Origin: Terrisporobacter mayombei
GTDB lineage: Bacteria; Bacillota; Clostridia; Peptostreptococcales; Peptostreptococcaceae
DNA: 64,000 nucleotides
Direction of reading: 5' to 3'
Assembly: GCF_020748465.1 (NCBI RefSeq)
Contig: NZ_JAHZMP010000004.1
Location: forward strand, 223,316-287,315
Numbering within the stretch: position 1 is the stretch's first letter; each line of letters starts with the position of its first letter. The notes beneath the pieces were generated by a model, which saw only the letters and a program-made list of their open reading frames with translations, had not been told where the DNA came from and made no database searches. This document shows, piece after piece, positions 9,115-17,985 of the stretch. The position numbers were made by a program, and so were the translations under genes.

Positions 9115-10050
9115 TTATCTTTCACCTTTTTTGTAAGGATTACCTAAAGCTGAAGGAGCCTTAGAACTCTTAACAAACAATACTAATATTATTAATGTTA
9201 CAACATAAGGTATCATAGATAATAAGTTTTCATTTATTGTAAACGGTAATGTTGGACTTCCGAAGTATACAGATAACGCTGTTGAGAAACCAAATAATAA
9301 GCAAGCAAGTGCTGCCCATTGAGGTCTCCATTTTCCGAATATAACAGCCGCCATAGCTATATACCCTTGTCCAGATACTAATGTAGGTCTAAATGAAGAA
9401 ACTAATGCAAGTGACATTGAAGCTCCACCAAGCCCTGCTAAAAATCCAGATATTAAAACTCCACTATATCTTACTCTAGAAACATTTATTCCTAATGTAT
9501 CTGCAGCACCTGGATGCTCACCAACTGATCTTATCCTAAGACCAAATTTAGTTTTATATAAAACATAGTATGCTACTATTACTAATATAAATGCAAGGTA
9601 TACAGTTGCGTAGTTATTAAATATTGTATCTAATACACTACCTGCTGGAAATGTACCATTAAATATTCTTGGTATTTTATTTTCCATTGGTATTGTTGGA
9701 GTTGTAGTTGCTCCATCAAACATTATTTTAGATATAAATAAAGCAAAACCTGGAGCTAATAAGTTTATTGCAACACCTGATATTGTATGGTCTGCATTAA
9801 AGTTAATAGTTGCAAAAGCATGTATTAAAGCAAATAATGCTCCGGCTAATCCTCCTACTAAGAAAGCTAACCAAGGATTACCTGTTAGAAAGCCAGCTGC
9901 TGCCCCTGCAAATGCTCCTATTGTCATCATACCTTCTAAACCTATATTAACTATACCTGAGTTTTCAGAGAATACTCCGCCTAGTGCTGTATATATAAGG
10001 GGAGTTGAATACATTAACGTTGTACTAATTATAATCGCTAAATCTTGCAT
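9115..10050 (-). CDS. nupQ: Nucleoside ABC transporter permease (NupQ-like)
   Basis: Second membrane subunit of a BMP-type nucleoside importer. 311 aa, about eight to nine hydrophobic segments, with the family signature NSGIVNIGLEGMMTIGAFAGA near the N-terminus and RSVGEHPGAADTLGINV in the cytoplasmic coupling loop. The ATG at 10050 overlaps the preceding permease stop (TAATG), so the two are translationally coupled. Last gene of the receptor-ATPase-permease-permease operon. Confidence 0.9.
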   Translation of the reverse strand: MQDLAIIISTTLMYSTPLIYTALGGVFSENSGIVNIGLEGMMTIGAFAGAAAGFLTGNPWLAFLVGGLAGALFALIHAFATINFNADHTISGVAINLLAPGFALFISKIMFDGATTTPTIPMENKIPRIFNGTFPAGSVLDTIFNNYATVYLAFILVIVAYYVLYKTKFGLRIRSVGEHPGAADTLGINVSRVRYSGVLISGFLAGLGGASMSLALVSSFRPTLVSGQGYIAMAAVIFGKWRPQWAALACLLFGFSTALSVYFGSPTLPFTINENLLSMIPYVVTLIILVLFVKSSKAPSALGNPYKKGER

Positions 10051-11141
10051 TATGCGTTACCCCCTTTTGCTTTCTTTTGTTTCATTTTTATATATAACAT
10101 TCTTAATCCATTACTTAATGCGATAAAGAACACTATGGATCCTATAACTATATTTATTACTTCTGATGGTGCTCCAACAGATTGCATTTTTATTCCACCG
10201 TATTTGAATGCACCAAATAATAGTCCTGAGAATATTACTCCTATTGGATTACTGTTTGCTATTAAGGCAACAGCTATACCATCAAATCCATATCCTTCTT
10301 GTGCTGCAAGAACTGTTATATTATGAGTTACACCCATAACTTGTATTGCACCTGCAACTCCAGCTAATAAACCTGCTATAGCCATTGACTTTAATATTGA
10401 TTTACCAACATCTATCCCAGCATATTCTGCTGCATCTTTATTGTGACCAACTGCTCTAAGCTCAAAACCTAAAGTAGTTTTTGTTAATATAAACCATATT
10501 ACAAATACTAATACTATTGATATAATTATACCCCAGTTAACACTAGTAGCTGGTCCAACTATACCTTTTAACCAATCTATACCTATGCTTGCACTATCTT
10601 GTATATTTACTGAAGCTTCACTGTTTGGCACTGATATAAACGAATTTGATACCATGAAGTTACTTAAATAAAAAGCAATCCAGTTTAACATTATTGTTGC
10701 TATAACCTCGTTTATTCCAAACTTAGATTTTAGGAAACCTGCTATTGAACCCCAAAGCCCTCCTGCAAGACCTGCTAAAATTATTGTTAATGGAATATGA
10801 ATTACAGCTGGTAAATTAATGCTATATCCTACCACTGTTGCAACTAATGCGCCTATTATAAACTGACCTTCTGCACCTATGTTAAATAATCCTGTTTTAA
10901 AAGCAAACGCTATAGAAAGACCTGTAAGAATATATGGTGTCGCCTTTATTATAGTCCATGCTATATATTTTGGCTTTCCAATTATACCTTCTATCATAGC
11001 TCCATAAGCTTCTATAGGGTTGTTTCCTGAAATAATAAGAACTATTGCTCCAACAAGCAAACCTAGAAGGATTGATAAGAATGAAAACTTAACAGCATCA
11101 TCTATAAAAGATTTTTTCTTAGTTTTTAAGCTATTTTCCAT
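10050..11141 (-). CDS. nupP: Nucleoside ABC transporter permease (NupP-like)
   Basis: First permease of the importer, 363 aa, multi-spanning, with TGLFNIGAEGQFIIGAL and the coupling-loop element RAVGHNKDAAEYAGIDVGKS. A GTG start at 11150 is possible, but AGGAGG lies 8 nt before the ATG at 11141, so that start is chosen; it lies within the last codons of the ATPase gene (overlap of about 11 bp). Tight overlaps on both sides indicate a single translational unit nupO-nupP-nupQ. Confidence 0.9.
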   Translation of the reverse strand: MENSLKTKKKSFIDDAVKFSFLSILLGLLVGAIVLIISGNNPIEAYGAMIEGIIGKPKYIAWTIIKATPYILTGLSIAFAFKTGLFNIGAEGQFIIGALVATVVGYSINLPAVIHIPLTIILAGLAGGLWGSIAGFLKSKFGINEVIATIMLNWIAFYLSNFMVSNSFISVPNSEASVNIQDSASIGIDWLKGIVGPATSVNWGIIISIVLVFVIWFILTKTTLGFELRAVGHNKDAAEYAGIDVGKSILKSMAIAGLLAGVAGAIQVMGVTHNITVLAAQEGYGFDGIAVALIANSNPIGVIFSGLLFGAFKYGGIKMQSVGAPSEVINIVIGSIVFFIALSNGLRMLYIKMKQKKAKGGNA

Positions 11142-12702
11142 TACAGTCACCTCCTGCCATCATCATTCCAAGTGTATTTTCATCTGCATTTTTTGCATCT
11201 AATATACCCACTATTTGTCCTTCGTAAATAACTGCTATTCTATCAGAAACATTCATAACTTCATCAAGTTCTAAAGATACTAAAAGAACTCCATTTCCAG
11301 CATCTCTTTGGTCAACTAATGATTTATGAACGAACTCTATAGCACCTACATCTAATCCTCTTGTTGGTTGAGTAGCTATTAATAATTGTGGTTCATGACT
11401 GTTTTCTCTAGAAGCTTCTATATTTGTTACTTCTCTACCTATAATTACCTTTTGTTGGTTACCACCTGATAATCCTCTTGCTTTAGCATTAAGATCATTT
11501 GGTCTAACATCAAACCTTTTAATTATTTCTTCAGCTTTTTTATTAATTGCTTCTGTATTTAATATTCCATTTTTAGAGTATTTATTTTCCTTGTAATTTT
11601 GTAAAACAACATTTTCCGCAACTGTATAATCTAAAACAAGACCTCTCTTTTGTCTATCCTCAGGGATGTTCTTTATTCCCTTTTTGAAGATTTGCTTTGG
11701 TTTGTTATTTACTACTGCCTGTCCATTTATTTCTATAAGACCAGACTCAACGTTTCTAAGACCAGTAAGTGCTTCAACTAATTCCGATTGACCATTTCCG
11801 TCTATACCAGCTATTCCAAGTATTTCTCCAGCTTTTACTTCTAAAGATAACCCATCAACAACTCTTATTCTTCTATTGTCTTTTACTACTAAGTCTCTAA
11901 TCGATAAAACTGTTTTAGTTGGATTTGCTTCTTTTTTGTCAACCTTGAAATTAACTTCTCTACCTACCATTTTTTCTGCTAAGTCATTTTCAGTTACATC
12001 TGATACTTTTACAGTGTCTATGTATCTACCTCTTCTAATTACAGTACAGTGATCAGCTATAGATTTTATTTCTTTAAGTTTATGAGTGATTATTATTACT
12101 GACTTACCTTCTTTTGTTAGATTTCTAATAATATTAATAAGCTCTATTATTTCTTGTGGAGTTAAAACTGCTGTGGGCTCATCAAGAATTAAAGTTTCTG
12201 CACCTCTATATAATGCCTTTAATATTTCAACTCTTTGTTGCATACCTACTGTTATATCTTCAATTCTAGCCATAGGATCAACGAATAATCCATACTTTGC
12301 CGATATTTCTTTAACATCATCTATGGCTTTTTTTATATCTAGAGCACCTACATTTTTTGTTGGTTCTGTTCCTAGTACTATATTTTCAGCTACTGTAAAT
12401 GGTTGAACAAGCATAAAATGTTGATGAACCATACCTATACCTTTTGATATTGCTACATTTGGGTTGCTTATATCTACTAATTCACCATTAATATAAATCT
12501 CTCCTGATGTAGGATTATAAAGTCCATATAATATATTCATAAGAGTAGACTTACCTGCTCCATTTTCTCCTAAAAGCGCATGTACTTCTCCTTTATGCAC
12601 AGTCAAATTAATGTTGTCATTTGCTATGAAGTCGCCGAATTTTTTAGTTATATTTTTCATTTCAACAACTTTTTGACTGTAGTCGATGCTATTGTTATTC
12701 AT
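11131..12702 (-). CDS. nupO: Nucleoside ABC transporter ATPase (NupO-like, double ABC domain)
   Basis: 523 aa carrying two fused nucleotide-binding domains, as in sugar and BMP importers. Domain 1: Walker A GENGAGKST, degenerate signature VGMQQRVEI, Walker B LILDEPTAVL. Domain 2: atypical Walker A GIDGNGQSE, good signature LSGGNQQK, Walker B-like LLIATQPTRGLD. The asymmetry (one canonical ATP site and one degenerate) is usual for this class. GGAGGG precedes the ATG. An intrinsic terminator sits about 40 bp upstream, so ATPase and permease expression should be lower than that of the receptor gene. Confidence 0.92.
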   Translation of the reverse strand: MNNNSIDYSQKVVEMKNITKKFGDFIANDNINLTVHKGEVHALLGENGAGKSTLMNILYGLYNPTSGEIYINGELVDISNPNVAISKGIGMVHQHFMLVQPFTVAENIVLGTEPTKNVGALDIKKAIDDVKEISAKYGLFVDPMARIEDITVGMQQRVEILKALYRGAETLILDEPTAVLTPQEIIELINIIRNLTKEGKSVIIITHKLKEIKSIADHCTVIRRGRYIDTVKVSDVTENDLAEKMVGREVNFKVDKKEANPTKTVLSIRDLVVKDNRRIRVVDGLSLEVKAGEILGIAGIDGNGQSELVEALTGLRNVESGLIEINGQAVVNNKPKQIFKKGIKNIPEDRQKRGLVLDYTVAENVVLQNYKENKYSKNGILNTEAINKKAEEIIKRFDVRPNDLNAKARGLSGGNQQKVIIGREVTNIEASRENSHEPQLLIATQPTRGLDVGAIEFVHKSLVDQRDAGNGVLLVSLELDEVMNVSDRIAVIYEGQIVGILDAKNADENTLGMMMAGGDCNGK

Positions 12703-12743
12703 AGCTTTTTTTGCCCTCCTTGTCTGACCATATTTTTCATAAT

Positions 12744-12775
12744 AAAAAAACGGATAATATATCTATATATTATCC
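12744..12775 (-). terminator. Second terminator between nupN and nupO
   Basis: An 11-bp perfect stem (12752-12762 with 12765-12775) with a short loop and a seven-T tail on the minus strand, about 40 bp before nupO. It could act as an attenuator for the downstream genes. Confidence 0.75.
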
Positions 12776-12871
12776 ATAAATCATATAATCTATTTGTTAA
12801 GCCAAATTAATTTTTATAGATTTCATATTTATCAGATAAAATATTATATGATTTTTAACCATTTCTATTGT

Positions 12872-12913
12872 TAATTAGTGTATCACTTAAACATTATATT
12901 GTAATTAGTGTAT
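12872..12913. repeat. 12-bp direct repeat, 30-bp period
   Basis: TAATTAGTGTAT occurs at 12872-12883 and again at 12902-12913, exactly 30 bp apart (about three helical turns). It lies between the two terminators, where a promoter for nupO would be expected. Possible operator half-sites; no factor can be named. Confidence 0.45.
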
Positions 12914-13023
12914 AATATTTAACTAAACAATTATATCATTTTATATACTTTATGCCAACAATTATAAGAATTTAATATATTTTCATTATATGTATTACAT
13001 TATTTATTGTAGTTGAATATTAT

Positions 13024-13070
13024 ATAAAAAAAATATTCCACCAGAGAATATATATTCTTTGGTGGAATAT
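13024..13070 (-). terminator. Terminator directly after the BMP lipoprotein gene
   Basis: A strong 18-bp stem with one mismatch (13033-13050 with 13053-13070) and a T-rich tail on the minus strand. It should end most receptor transcripts, giving excess receptor over transporter. Confidence 0.88.
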
Positions 13071-13099
13071 GTATTTTAAGAATTTATACCCTAGGATTT

Positions 13100-14134
13100 T
13101 TATTTTTCGTATAATTCTTTGTATTCTTTATCAGTTGCTGGAACTTTTATTTTTCCGTCAACTATTTCTTTAGTTTTAGCATCAACATATTCTAATACGT
13201 CAGCTGGAACATTTTTGTCTGAAGTTGGAGCTATACCAACTCCTCCTGTTGCTAATGAACCTATTATAACTTCACCTGATTTATAAGATCCATCAACAAA
13301 TGATTTTGCTAAGTTACCAACAGCAACATCTATATTTTTCATAGCTGAAGTTATTACGTTATCTGGAGCTAATCCATTTTGGTCTCTATCAACACCTATA
13401 GCCATTTTTCCATTTTCTTTAACTGATTCTATAGCACCAGTTCCAACAGCACCTGCAGCTGGGAATACTACGTCTACACCATTTTTAATCATTGAATTCG
13501 CTATAGATTTTCCTAAAGCTTGATCAGAGAAGCTATTTGCATATTGTACTGATATTTTTGCTTTTGGGTTAGCATCTTTAACACCAGCTTTAAATCCATT
13601 TTCGAATTTAGATATAACTACTCCTTTCATACCACCTATAAAACCAACTTTGTTAGTCTTTGTCATTTTACCAGCTATTAATCCTGTTAAGTAAGAAGAA
13701 GCGTTATCTTCAAATAATAAAGAAGTTACATTTTCTGGTTGTTTTTCGTAAGCGTAATCTATTATTGCAAATTGTTGATCTGGATAAGCTTTAGATGCCT
13801 TTTCTATAGCTTTATCTAATTTATATCCAACACCTATTATTAAGTCCATTTCTTGATCTATAAATTGATCTATATTTGAGTCGTAATCTGAGTCTTGTTT
13901 TGATTCTAAAACTTTAACTTCAATTTTATCTTTTCCTAACTCTTTTTCAACTGCTTGCAAACCTTCCCATGAAGATTGGTTGAATGATTCATCATGCACC
14001 CCACCAACATCAGTTATCATACCTATTTTTACTACCTTCTTTGATGCTTCGTCTTTATTAGATCCACATCCAACTAATAATCCTACAGACATTACCATTG
14101 TTAGTGATAAAGCTACTAATTTTTTTAATTTCAT
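13100..14134 (-). CDS. nupN: BMP-family nucleoside-binding lipoprotein (NupN/PnrA-like)
   Basis: Extracellular substrate-binding lipoprotein for the adjacent ABC importer. 344 aa with a type II signal peptide: basic start MKLKK, hydrophobic core, and lipobox LVGC with the acylated Cys at 23. The mature part shows BMP features: KIGMITDVGGVHDESFNQSSW, the ligand-pocket element FAIIDYAY, and VFPAAGAVGTGAIE. PnrA-type homologues bind purine nucleosides; the precise ligand is inference. It is the first gene of the operon and is followed by its own terminator. Confidence 0.9.
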   Translation of the reverse strand: MKLKKLVALSLTMVMSVGLLVGCGSNKDEASKKVVKIGMITDVGGVHDESFNQSSWEGLQAVEKELGKDKIEVKVLESKQDSDYDSNIDQFIDQEMDLIIGVGYKLDKAIEKASKAYPDQQFAIIDYAYEKQPENVTSLLFEDNASSYLTGLIAGKMTKTNKVGFIGGMKGVVISKFENGFKAGVKDANPKAKISVQYANSFSDQALGKSIANSMIKNGVDVVFPAAGAVGTGAIESVKENGKMAIGVDRDQNGLAPDNVITSAMKNIDVAVGNLAKSFVDGSYKSGEVIIGSLATGGVGIAPTSDKNVPADVLEYVDAKTKEIVDGKIKVPATDKEYKELYEK

Positions 14135-14211
14135 AAGTCCCTCCTGAAAATATAAGTATTTCGTCTCTTATGTTTTTTATTTTATACTATTTTTGATATT
14201 TTATCTATACT

Positions 14212-14241
14212 ATTTTAAAGTTTTTTTACATTTTTCATCAA
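14212..14241 (-). promoter_or_regulatory. Probable promoter for the nup operon
   Basis: Minus strand: TTGATG (14236-14241), 18-nt spacer, TAAAAT (14212-14217). It is followed by two copies of AATAGTATA. A moderate match only. Confidence 0.4.
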
Positions 14242-14365
14242 ATTATTGGTTATTTTTCTAAATATGCTATACTATATTATAATTTATTTACATATTAATA
14301 TTTTGTTTCCAGAATATTTTTACATTTTATTACATATTTATACATATTTAACTGAATATTTTTAC

Positions 14366-14392
14366 ATAAAAAAAGAGGTATTAATACCTCCT
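14366..14392 (-). terminator. Terminator after degV
   Basis: Compact GAGGTATT/AATACCTC hairpin followed by seven Ts on the minus strand, just beyond the degV stop. Confidence 0.85.
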
Positions 14393-14400
14393 TAATTTAT

Positions 14401-15246
14401 CTACTTTTTAAATACCAATATTCCACCTACACCAGGACCCGAATGTGCTCCGACACAAGTTCCTATTATAAAATATCCTATTTTCTTAGGTTTAAATAAT
14501 TCCTTAGCTATTTCAGTAAGTTTTTCTCTTTCTTTTAAATCGTCACTATATCCTATGTAAACTTCTTCTTGCTCTAAATCGTCTCCTAATCTCTCTTTAA
14601 TACATTCAATCATTTTACTTAATACATTTTTCTTTCCTCTAACTTGACCTACTTGAGAAACTAGCCCGTCCTTAACCTCTAATATAGGTTTTATATTTAA
14701 TAAACTACCTACAGTTGCTTTAGTAGAAGATATTCTTCCACCTTTTTTTAGATATTCTAAAGTATCTACTGAAAACATAAGAATATATTTTTCTTTAATT
14801 TCATCTAAAACTTTAAACACTTCTTCTATTGTTTTACCTTCATTTATCATTTCAGCTGCTTTAACGACAAAGAAACCTGCTCCAAAAGTTAAATTATTAC
14901 TATCATATATATATATTTCTCCTTCAGTATCATTTTTAGCCATTATAGCGCTTTGATATGTACCTGTAGCGGCTGCTGATCCCGATATATATAATATTTT
15001 CTTCCCATCTTTTGTATATTTATCAAAAGTTTCTTTAAACTGAGCATAAGTAGCTTGAGAAGTTTTTGGATATACATTTTCCTCCCTTAAAACCTTATAA
15101 AATTCCTCTGGTTGCATATCTATACTATCTCTATATTCTTTTCCATTAAGTATAAGTGTTAGTGGTACCACATCTATATCGTACTTTTCTAAGTACTCTT
15201 TGTTAACATCAGATAAACTATCACATATTATTTTAATATCATTCAT
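14401..15246 (-). CDS. DegV-family fatty-acid-binding protein
   Basis: 281 aa. DegV/FakB proteins hold a fatty acid so that the FakA kinase can phosphorylate it. Family features: IICDSLSDVNKEYLEKYDIDVVPLT at the start (read as two blocks), SQATYAQF, and ISGSAAATGTYQSA in the lipid-cradling region, then KGGRISSTKATVGSLLNIKPIL and the C-terminal CVGAHSGPGVGGI, where the His contacts the carboxylate in known structures. AGGAG precedes the ATG. No fakA is nearby. It is followed by a terminator and sits 43 bp downstream of trmL. Confidence 0.88.
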   Translation of the reverse strand: MNDIKIICDSLSDVNKEYLEKYDIDVVPLTLILNGKEYRDSIDMQPEEFYKVLREENVYPKTSQATYAQFKETFDKYTKDGKKILYISGSAAATGTYQSAIMAKNDTEGEIYIYDSNNLTFGAGFFVVKAAEMINEGKTIEEVFKVLDEIKEKYILMFSVDTLEYLKKGGRISSTKATVGSLLNIKPILEVKDGLVSQVGQVRGKKNVLSKMIECIKERLGDDLEQEEVYIGYSDDLKEREKLTEIAKELFKPKKIGYFIIGTCVGAHSGPGVGGILVFKK

Positions 15247-15288
15247 CCCGTTAATCTCCTTTCTTTGTCATTATAATTATATTTATAA

Positions 15289-15759
15289 TTATCTCATATT
15301 CGGATAACCAATTTGTCTTAAAGCTTCATAAACAACTATCGCAACTGAATTTGATAAATTTAAAGATCTTGCCTTTTCTAATTTTACCATAGGTATTCTC
15401 ATACATGTTTCTTTATTTTCTGCTAATAAAGTTTCTGGTAATCCCTTTGTTTCTTTTCCAAAAACTAAAAAGCAACCATCCTCAAATTTCATGTCTGAAT
15501 GAGATTGATTCGTTTTCGTCGTAGAATAGAAATACTTTCCTTCAGGGTATTTTTCAAATAGTTCCTCTAAGCTGTCATAGTATCTTATGTCAGATATATC
15601 CCAATAATCTAATCCACTTCTTTTTAAATATTTATCTTCCAATGAAAAACCTAGAGGTTTTATTAAGTGTAAAGTTGCACCTGTATTAGCGCAAGTTCTT
15701 ATTATATTGCCTGTATTTTGAGGTATTTCAGGTTCTACTAATACTACGTTTATTGACAT
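15289..15759 (-). CDS. trmL: tRNA (cytidine/uridine-34 2'-O)-methyltransferase TrmL
   Basis: Small SPOUT enzyme (156 aa) that methylates the wobble ribose of tRNA-Leu isoacceptors. Signatures: VEPEIPQNTGNIIRTCANTG at the N-terminus (the SPOUT N-x-G-N-I-x-R-T motif), KRSGLDYWD, LVFGKETKGLP, and RIPMVKLEKARSLNLSNSVA with the knot-forming NLSNS loop. Length is standard. GGAGGA lies 6 nt before the ATG. Confidence 0.93.
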   Translation of the reverse strand: MSINVVLVEPEIPQNTGNIIRTCANTGATLHLIKPLGFSLEDKYLKRSGLDYWDISDIRYYDSLEELFEKYPEGKYFYSTTKTNQSHSDMKFEDGCFLVFGKETKGLPETLLAENKETCMRIPMVKLEKARSLNLSNSVAIVVYEALRQIGYPNMR

Positions 15760-15878
15760 AACGCTCCTCCGTTTAAATTAACTAATCTATCAATTTTGCT
15801 TAATTTTAAGCAACTTCAATATTTTCCTAAATACATTATAACAGAAAATCCCCCTAATTAAAGTTGCTTTTTTGCTCT

Positions 15879-17216
15879 TTACTTTCTTAGCTCTCTTGTT
15901 CCATATACAATAATTCTATCCTGAGGTGGATAATAGCTTTCACCTATATATTCTGTTTTGTTTCCCAATGTACTTTTGTACACCCTGTAAGTTTGAACTT
16001 TATATCCTTTTCTACCTTCTTGTTCAATAGTTTTTATGCCTAATTCATATTTTTCACTATTTTTTCTAATTATCCTATTATGAAGTATATCAGTAGTTTC
16101 TGTTGTAACTTCAATATCTTTATCATCTTTTTTATTTCCATAAATAGTACAAACAATCTTATTACCTATAATCTGATTGTGTATTAAAATAGGACTATCA
16201 AATTTATTTGAAAATTTTAAGTCTATAGTTCCACCTGATACAGTAGCATCTCTTCCCTTTTCAATATAAGGACTTGGTATAGAATGATTTCTCACATTAA
16301 TGATTTTCATGCCAGAATATAAAGCTGCATTATAAATGGTACTCGATACTTGACACATACCTCCTCCTATTCCTTTTTCTTGTTTTCCATTTATTATTAC
16401 AGGAGCTTCCTTTAAATACTTATTAATATGAGATTTTTGTATATATGAATTAAAAGAAAATATTTCTCCCTTGTCTAATAATATATTGCTAGTTGCGTTT
16501 GCTGCTAATTTAATATTATTTGATCTATTATAATTGTTGGCATTAAAATAAGTTTCAAAACTTCCTAAAGACGTATTAATTTTACTTAAATCACTATAAG
16601 AATAAAATGGCTTAACTGATAAAGTGGGTATAATTTCATCTTCATTATCTAAGTCTTTTATTTTTTTAATTATTGTATTTTTTAATTCGCCTTTATTTAA
16701 TTCATATCCATATTTTTCTTTAGTTACAATGATTTTACCATTTGCTATTCTTATAGTTGCATTTTTGGGTTTTATATATATTTTTTTATTCAACTCTTTT
16801 AAATATTTATCTAATTTTTTTTCATCATAAGCAATACTATAATCTAGTATTACCTTTTTCCCCATAGTCAAACTACTTTTAGTCTTTATATTAGCTATAA
16901 TGCCTTTATCTCTGCCAATACTATATGCTTTCTCAACTACTTCTTTTACATTATAATCTGTTCCTATATCATTTTTAGAAAAAACATATTTTTCCCCATT
17001 AAAATTTAACGAAAAAGAATTATTATCATTAAGTATTTTATTGATTTTTTCCTCAGCTTCTTCTTTTGTTAAATTAGATAAATCAATATCTCTAACATAA
17101 ATATTTTTGTGTATTTTTCCTTCCAGTTCAATTGCATTACTTAAGACTACATTGCTTAAGGATACAATTAATAATGATAAAAATATTGCAATCTTAAGTT
17201 TTTTCAAGAGTATCAT
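15879..17216 (-). CDS. VanW-family exported cell-wall protein
   Basis: 445 aa. An N-terminal hydrophobic segment (LKIAIFLSLLIVSLSNVVLS) acts as signal or anchor. Then a putative peptidoglycan-binding-like domain (about 40-200), with NLTKEEAEEKI and two related repeats. The VanW domain (about 225-360) has FNSYI, IGGGMCQVSSTIYNAAL and RDATVSGGTIDLKF. The C-terminus (about 375-445) is G5-like. VanW proteins are common in Gram-positives, are mostly unrelated to vancomycin resistance, and lack a proven activity. The ATG at 17216 overlaps the nth stop (ATGA); a TTG three codons later has better Shine-Dalgarno spacing, so the true start is uncertain. Confidence 0.85.
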   Translation of the reverse strand: MILLKKLKIAIFLSLLIVSLSNVVLSNAIELEGKIHKNIYVRDIDLSNLTKEEAEEKINKILNDNNSFSLNFNGEKYVFSKNDIGTDYNVKEVVEKAYSIGRDKGIIANIKTKSSLTMGKKVILDYSIAYDEKKLDKYLKELNKKIYIKPKNATIRIANGKIIVTKEKYGYELNKGELKNTIIKKIKDLDNEDEIIPTLSVKPFYSYSDLSKINTSLGSFETYFNANNYNRSNNIKLAANATSNILLDKGEIFSFNSYIQKSHINKYLKEAPVIINGKQEKGIGGGMCQVSSTIYNAALYSGMKIINVRNHSIPSPYIEKGRDATVSGGTIDLKFSNKFDSPILIHNQIIGNKIVCTIYGNKKDDKDIEVTTETTDILHNRIIRKNSEKYELGIKTIEQEGRKGYKVQTYRVYKSTLGNKTEYIGESYYPPQDRIIVYGTRELRK

Positions 17217-17839
17217 TCCTTTCCTTGATAAAAATTACAATCATCTTTTATTGGGCATAACTCGCATTCTGGTTTTCTTGCTTTGCACATTCTTCTACCA
17301 TGAAATATTAATACATGATGAGAATGAGACCACCTGTGTTTTGGTATAACATCCATGAGTGCAAACTCAGTTTTTTCCGGAGTTTTTGTATGAACAATAC
17401 CTATCCTATTTGAAACTCTAAAAACATGCGTATCTACTGCTATAGCATCTTTATTAAATGCATTGCTTAGCACTACATCCGCTGTTTTCCTTCCCACACC
17501 AGGAAGTTTTGTTAATTCCTCTAAAGTATCTGGAACTTCACCACTATAATCTCTACATATCATTTCTGATGTAGCCTTAATTTTTTTGCCTTTACTTTTG
17601 TAGAGACCACAAGTTTTTATTTCTTCCATTATTTCCTCTTCAGATAAATTTACAAAATCCTCTGGCTTATTGTACTTCTTAAAAAGTTCCCTTGTTACCA
17701 TATTAACTCTAACATCAGTACACTGCGCAGATAATATAGTAGCTATTAATAATTCAAAAGCTGTAGTATGCTCTAATTCACAATGAGCATCTGGATAAAT
17801 TTCCTCTAACTTATCTAATATTTTATTTACATCTTTCAT
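17213..17839 (-). CDS. nth: Endonuclease III
   Basis: DNA glycosylase / AP lyase for oxidised pyrimidines in base-excision repair. 208 aa. Helix-hairpin-helix LPGVGRKTADVV (112-123) with catalytic Lys118, catalytic Asp136 in VDTHVFR, and a C-terminal [4Fe-4S] site with C-x6-C-x2-C-x5-C spacing (about 186-202). The start has a GGGGGAAAATAA ribosome site. Its stop overlaps the start of the VanW gene. Confidence 0.96.
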   Translation of the reverse strand: MKDVNKILDKLEEIYPDAHCELEHTTAFELLIATILSAQCTDVRVNMVTRELFKKYNKPEDFVNLSEEEIMEEIKTCGLYKSKGKKIKATSEMICRDYSGEVPDTLEELTKLPGVGRKTADVVLSNAFNKDAIAVDTHVFRVSNRIGIVHTKTPEKTEFALMDVIPKHRWSHSHHVLIFHGRRMCKARKPECELCPIKDDCNFYQGKE

Positions 17840-17936
17840 TTATTTTCCCCCTTATTTTATCTTTTACTTTTATTATCTATCAAATTAGTCAATCTATAAC
17901 AAAGTAATAACTCTCAATTTTTTGATTTTTTGTATT

Positions 17937-17971
17937 AAAAAAGCAAAAACTTATTAAGTTCTTGCTTTTTA
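17937..17971 (-). terminator. Terminator after the LonC-like gene
   Basis: A 13-bp stem (AAAAAGCAAAAAC against GTTCTTGCTTTTT, one wobble) with a T-tail on the minus strand; it sits between the protease stop and nth. Confidence 0.85.
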
Positions 17972-17985
17972 TTATATCAATTTAT

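Larger units (their letters stand above)
12703..13099. other. Intergenic region between receptor and ATPase genes
   Basis: No coding potential. It holds two minus-strand terminators (13024-13070 and 12744-12775) and a 12-bp direct repeat 30 bp apart. I looked for a purine riboswitch here and upstream of the receptor gene and saw none. Confidence 0.6.

Noticed and set aside
12703..14400. Possible purine riboswitch for the nucleoside transporter operon
   Set aside because: No conserved purine-aptamer loops were recognised; only terminators, a direct repeat and a plausible promoter are seen.
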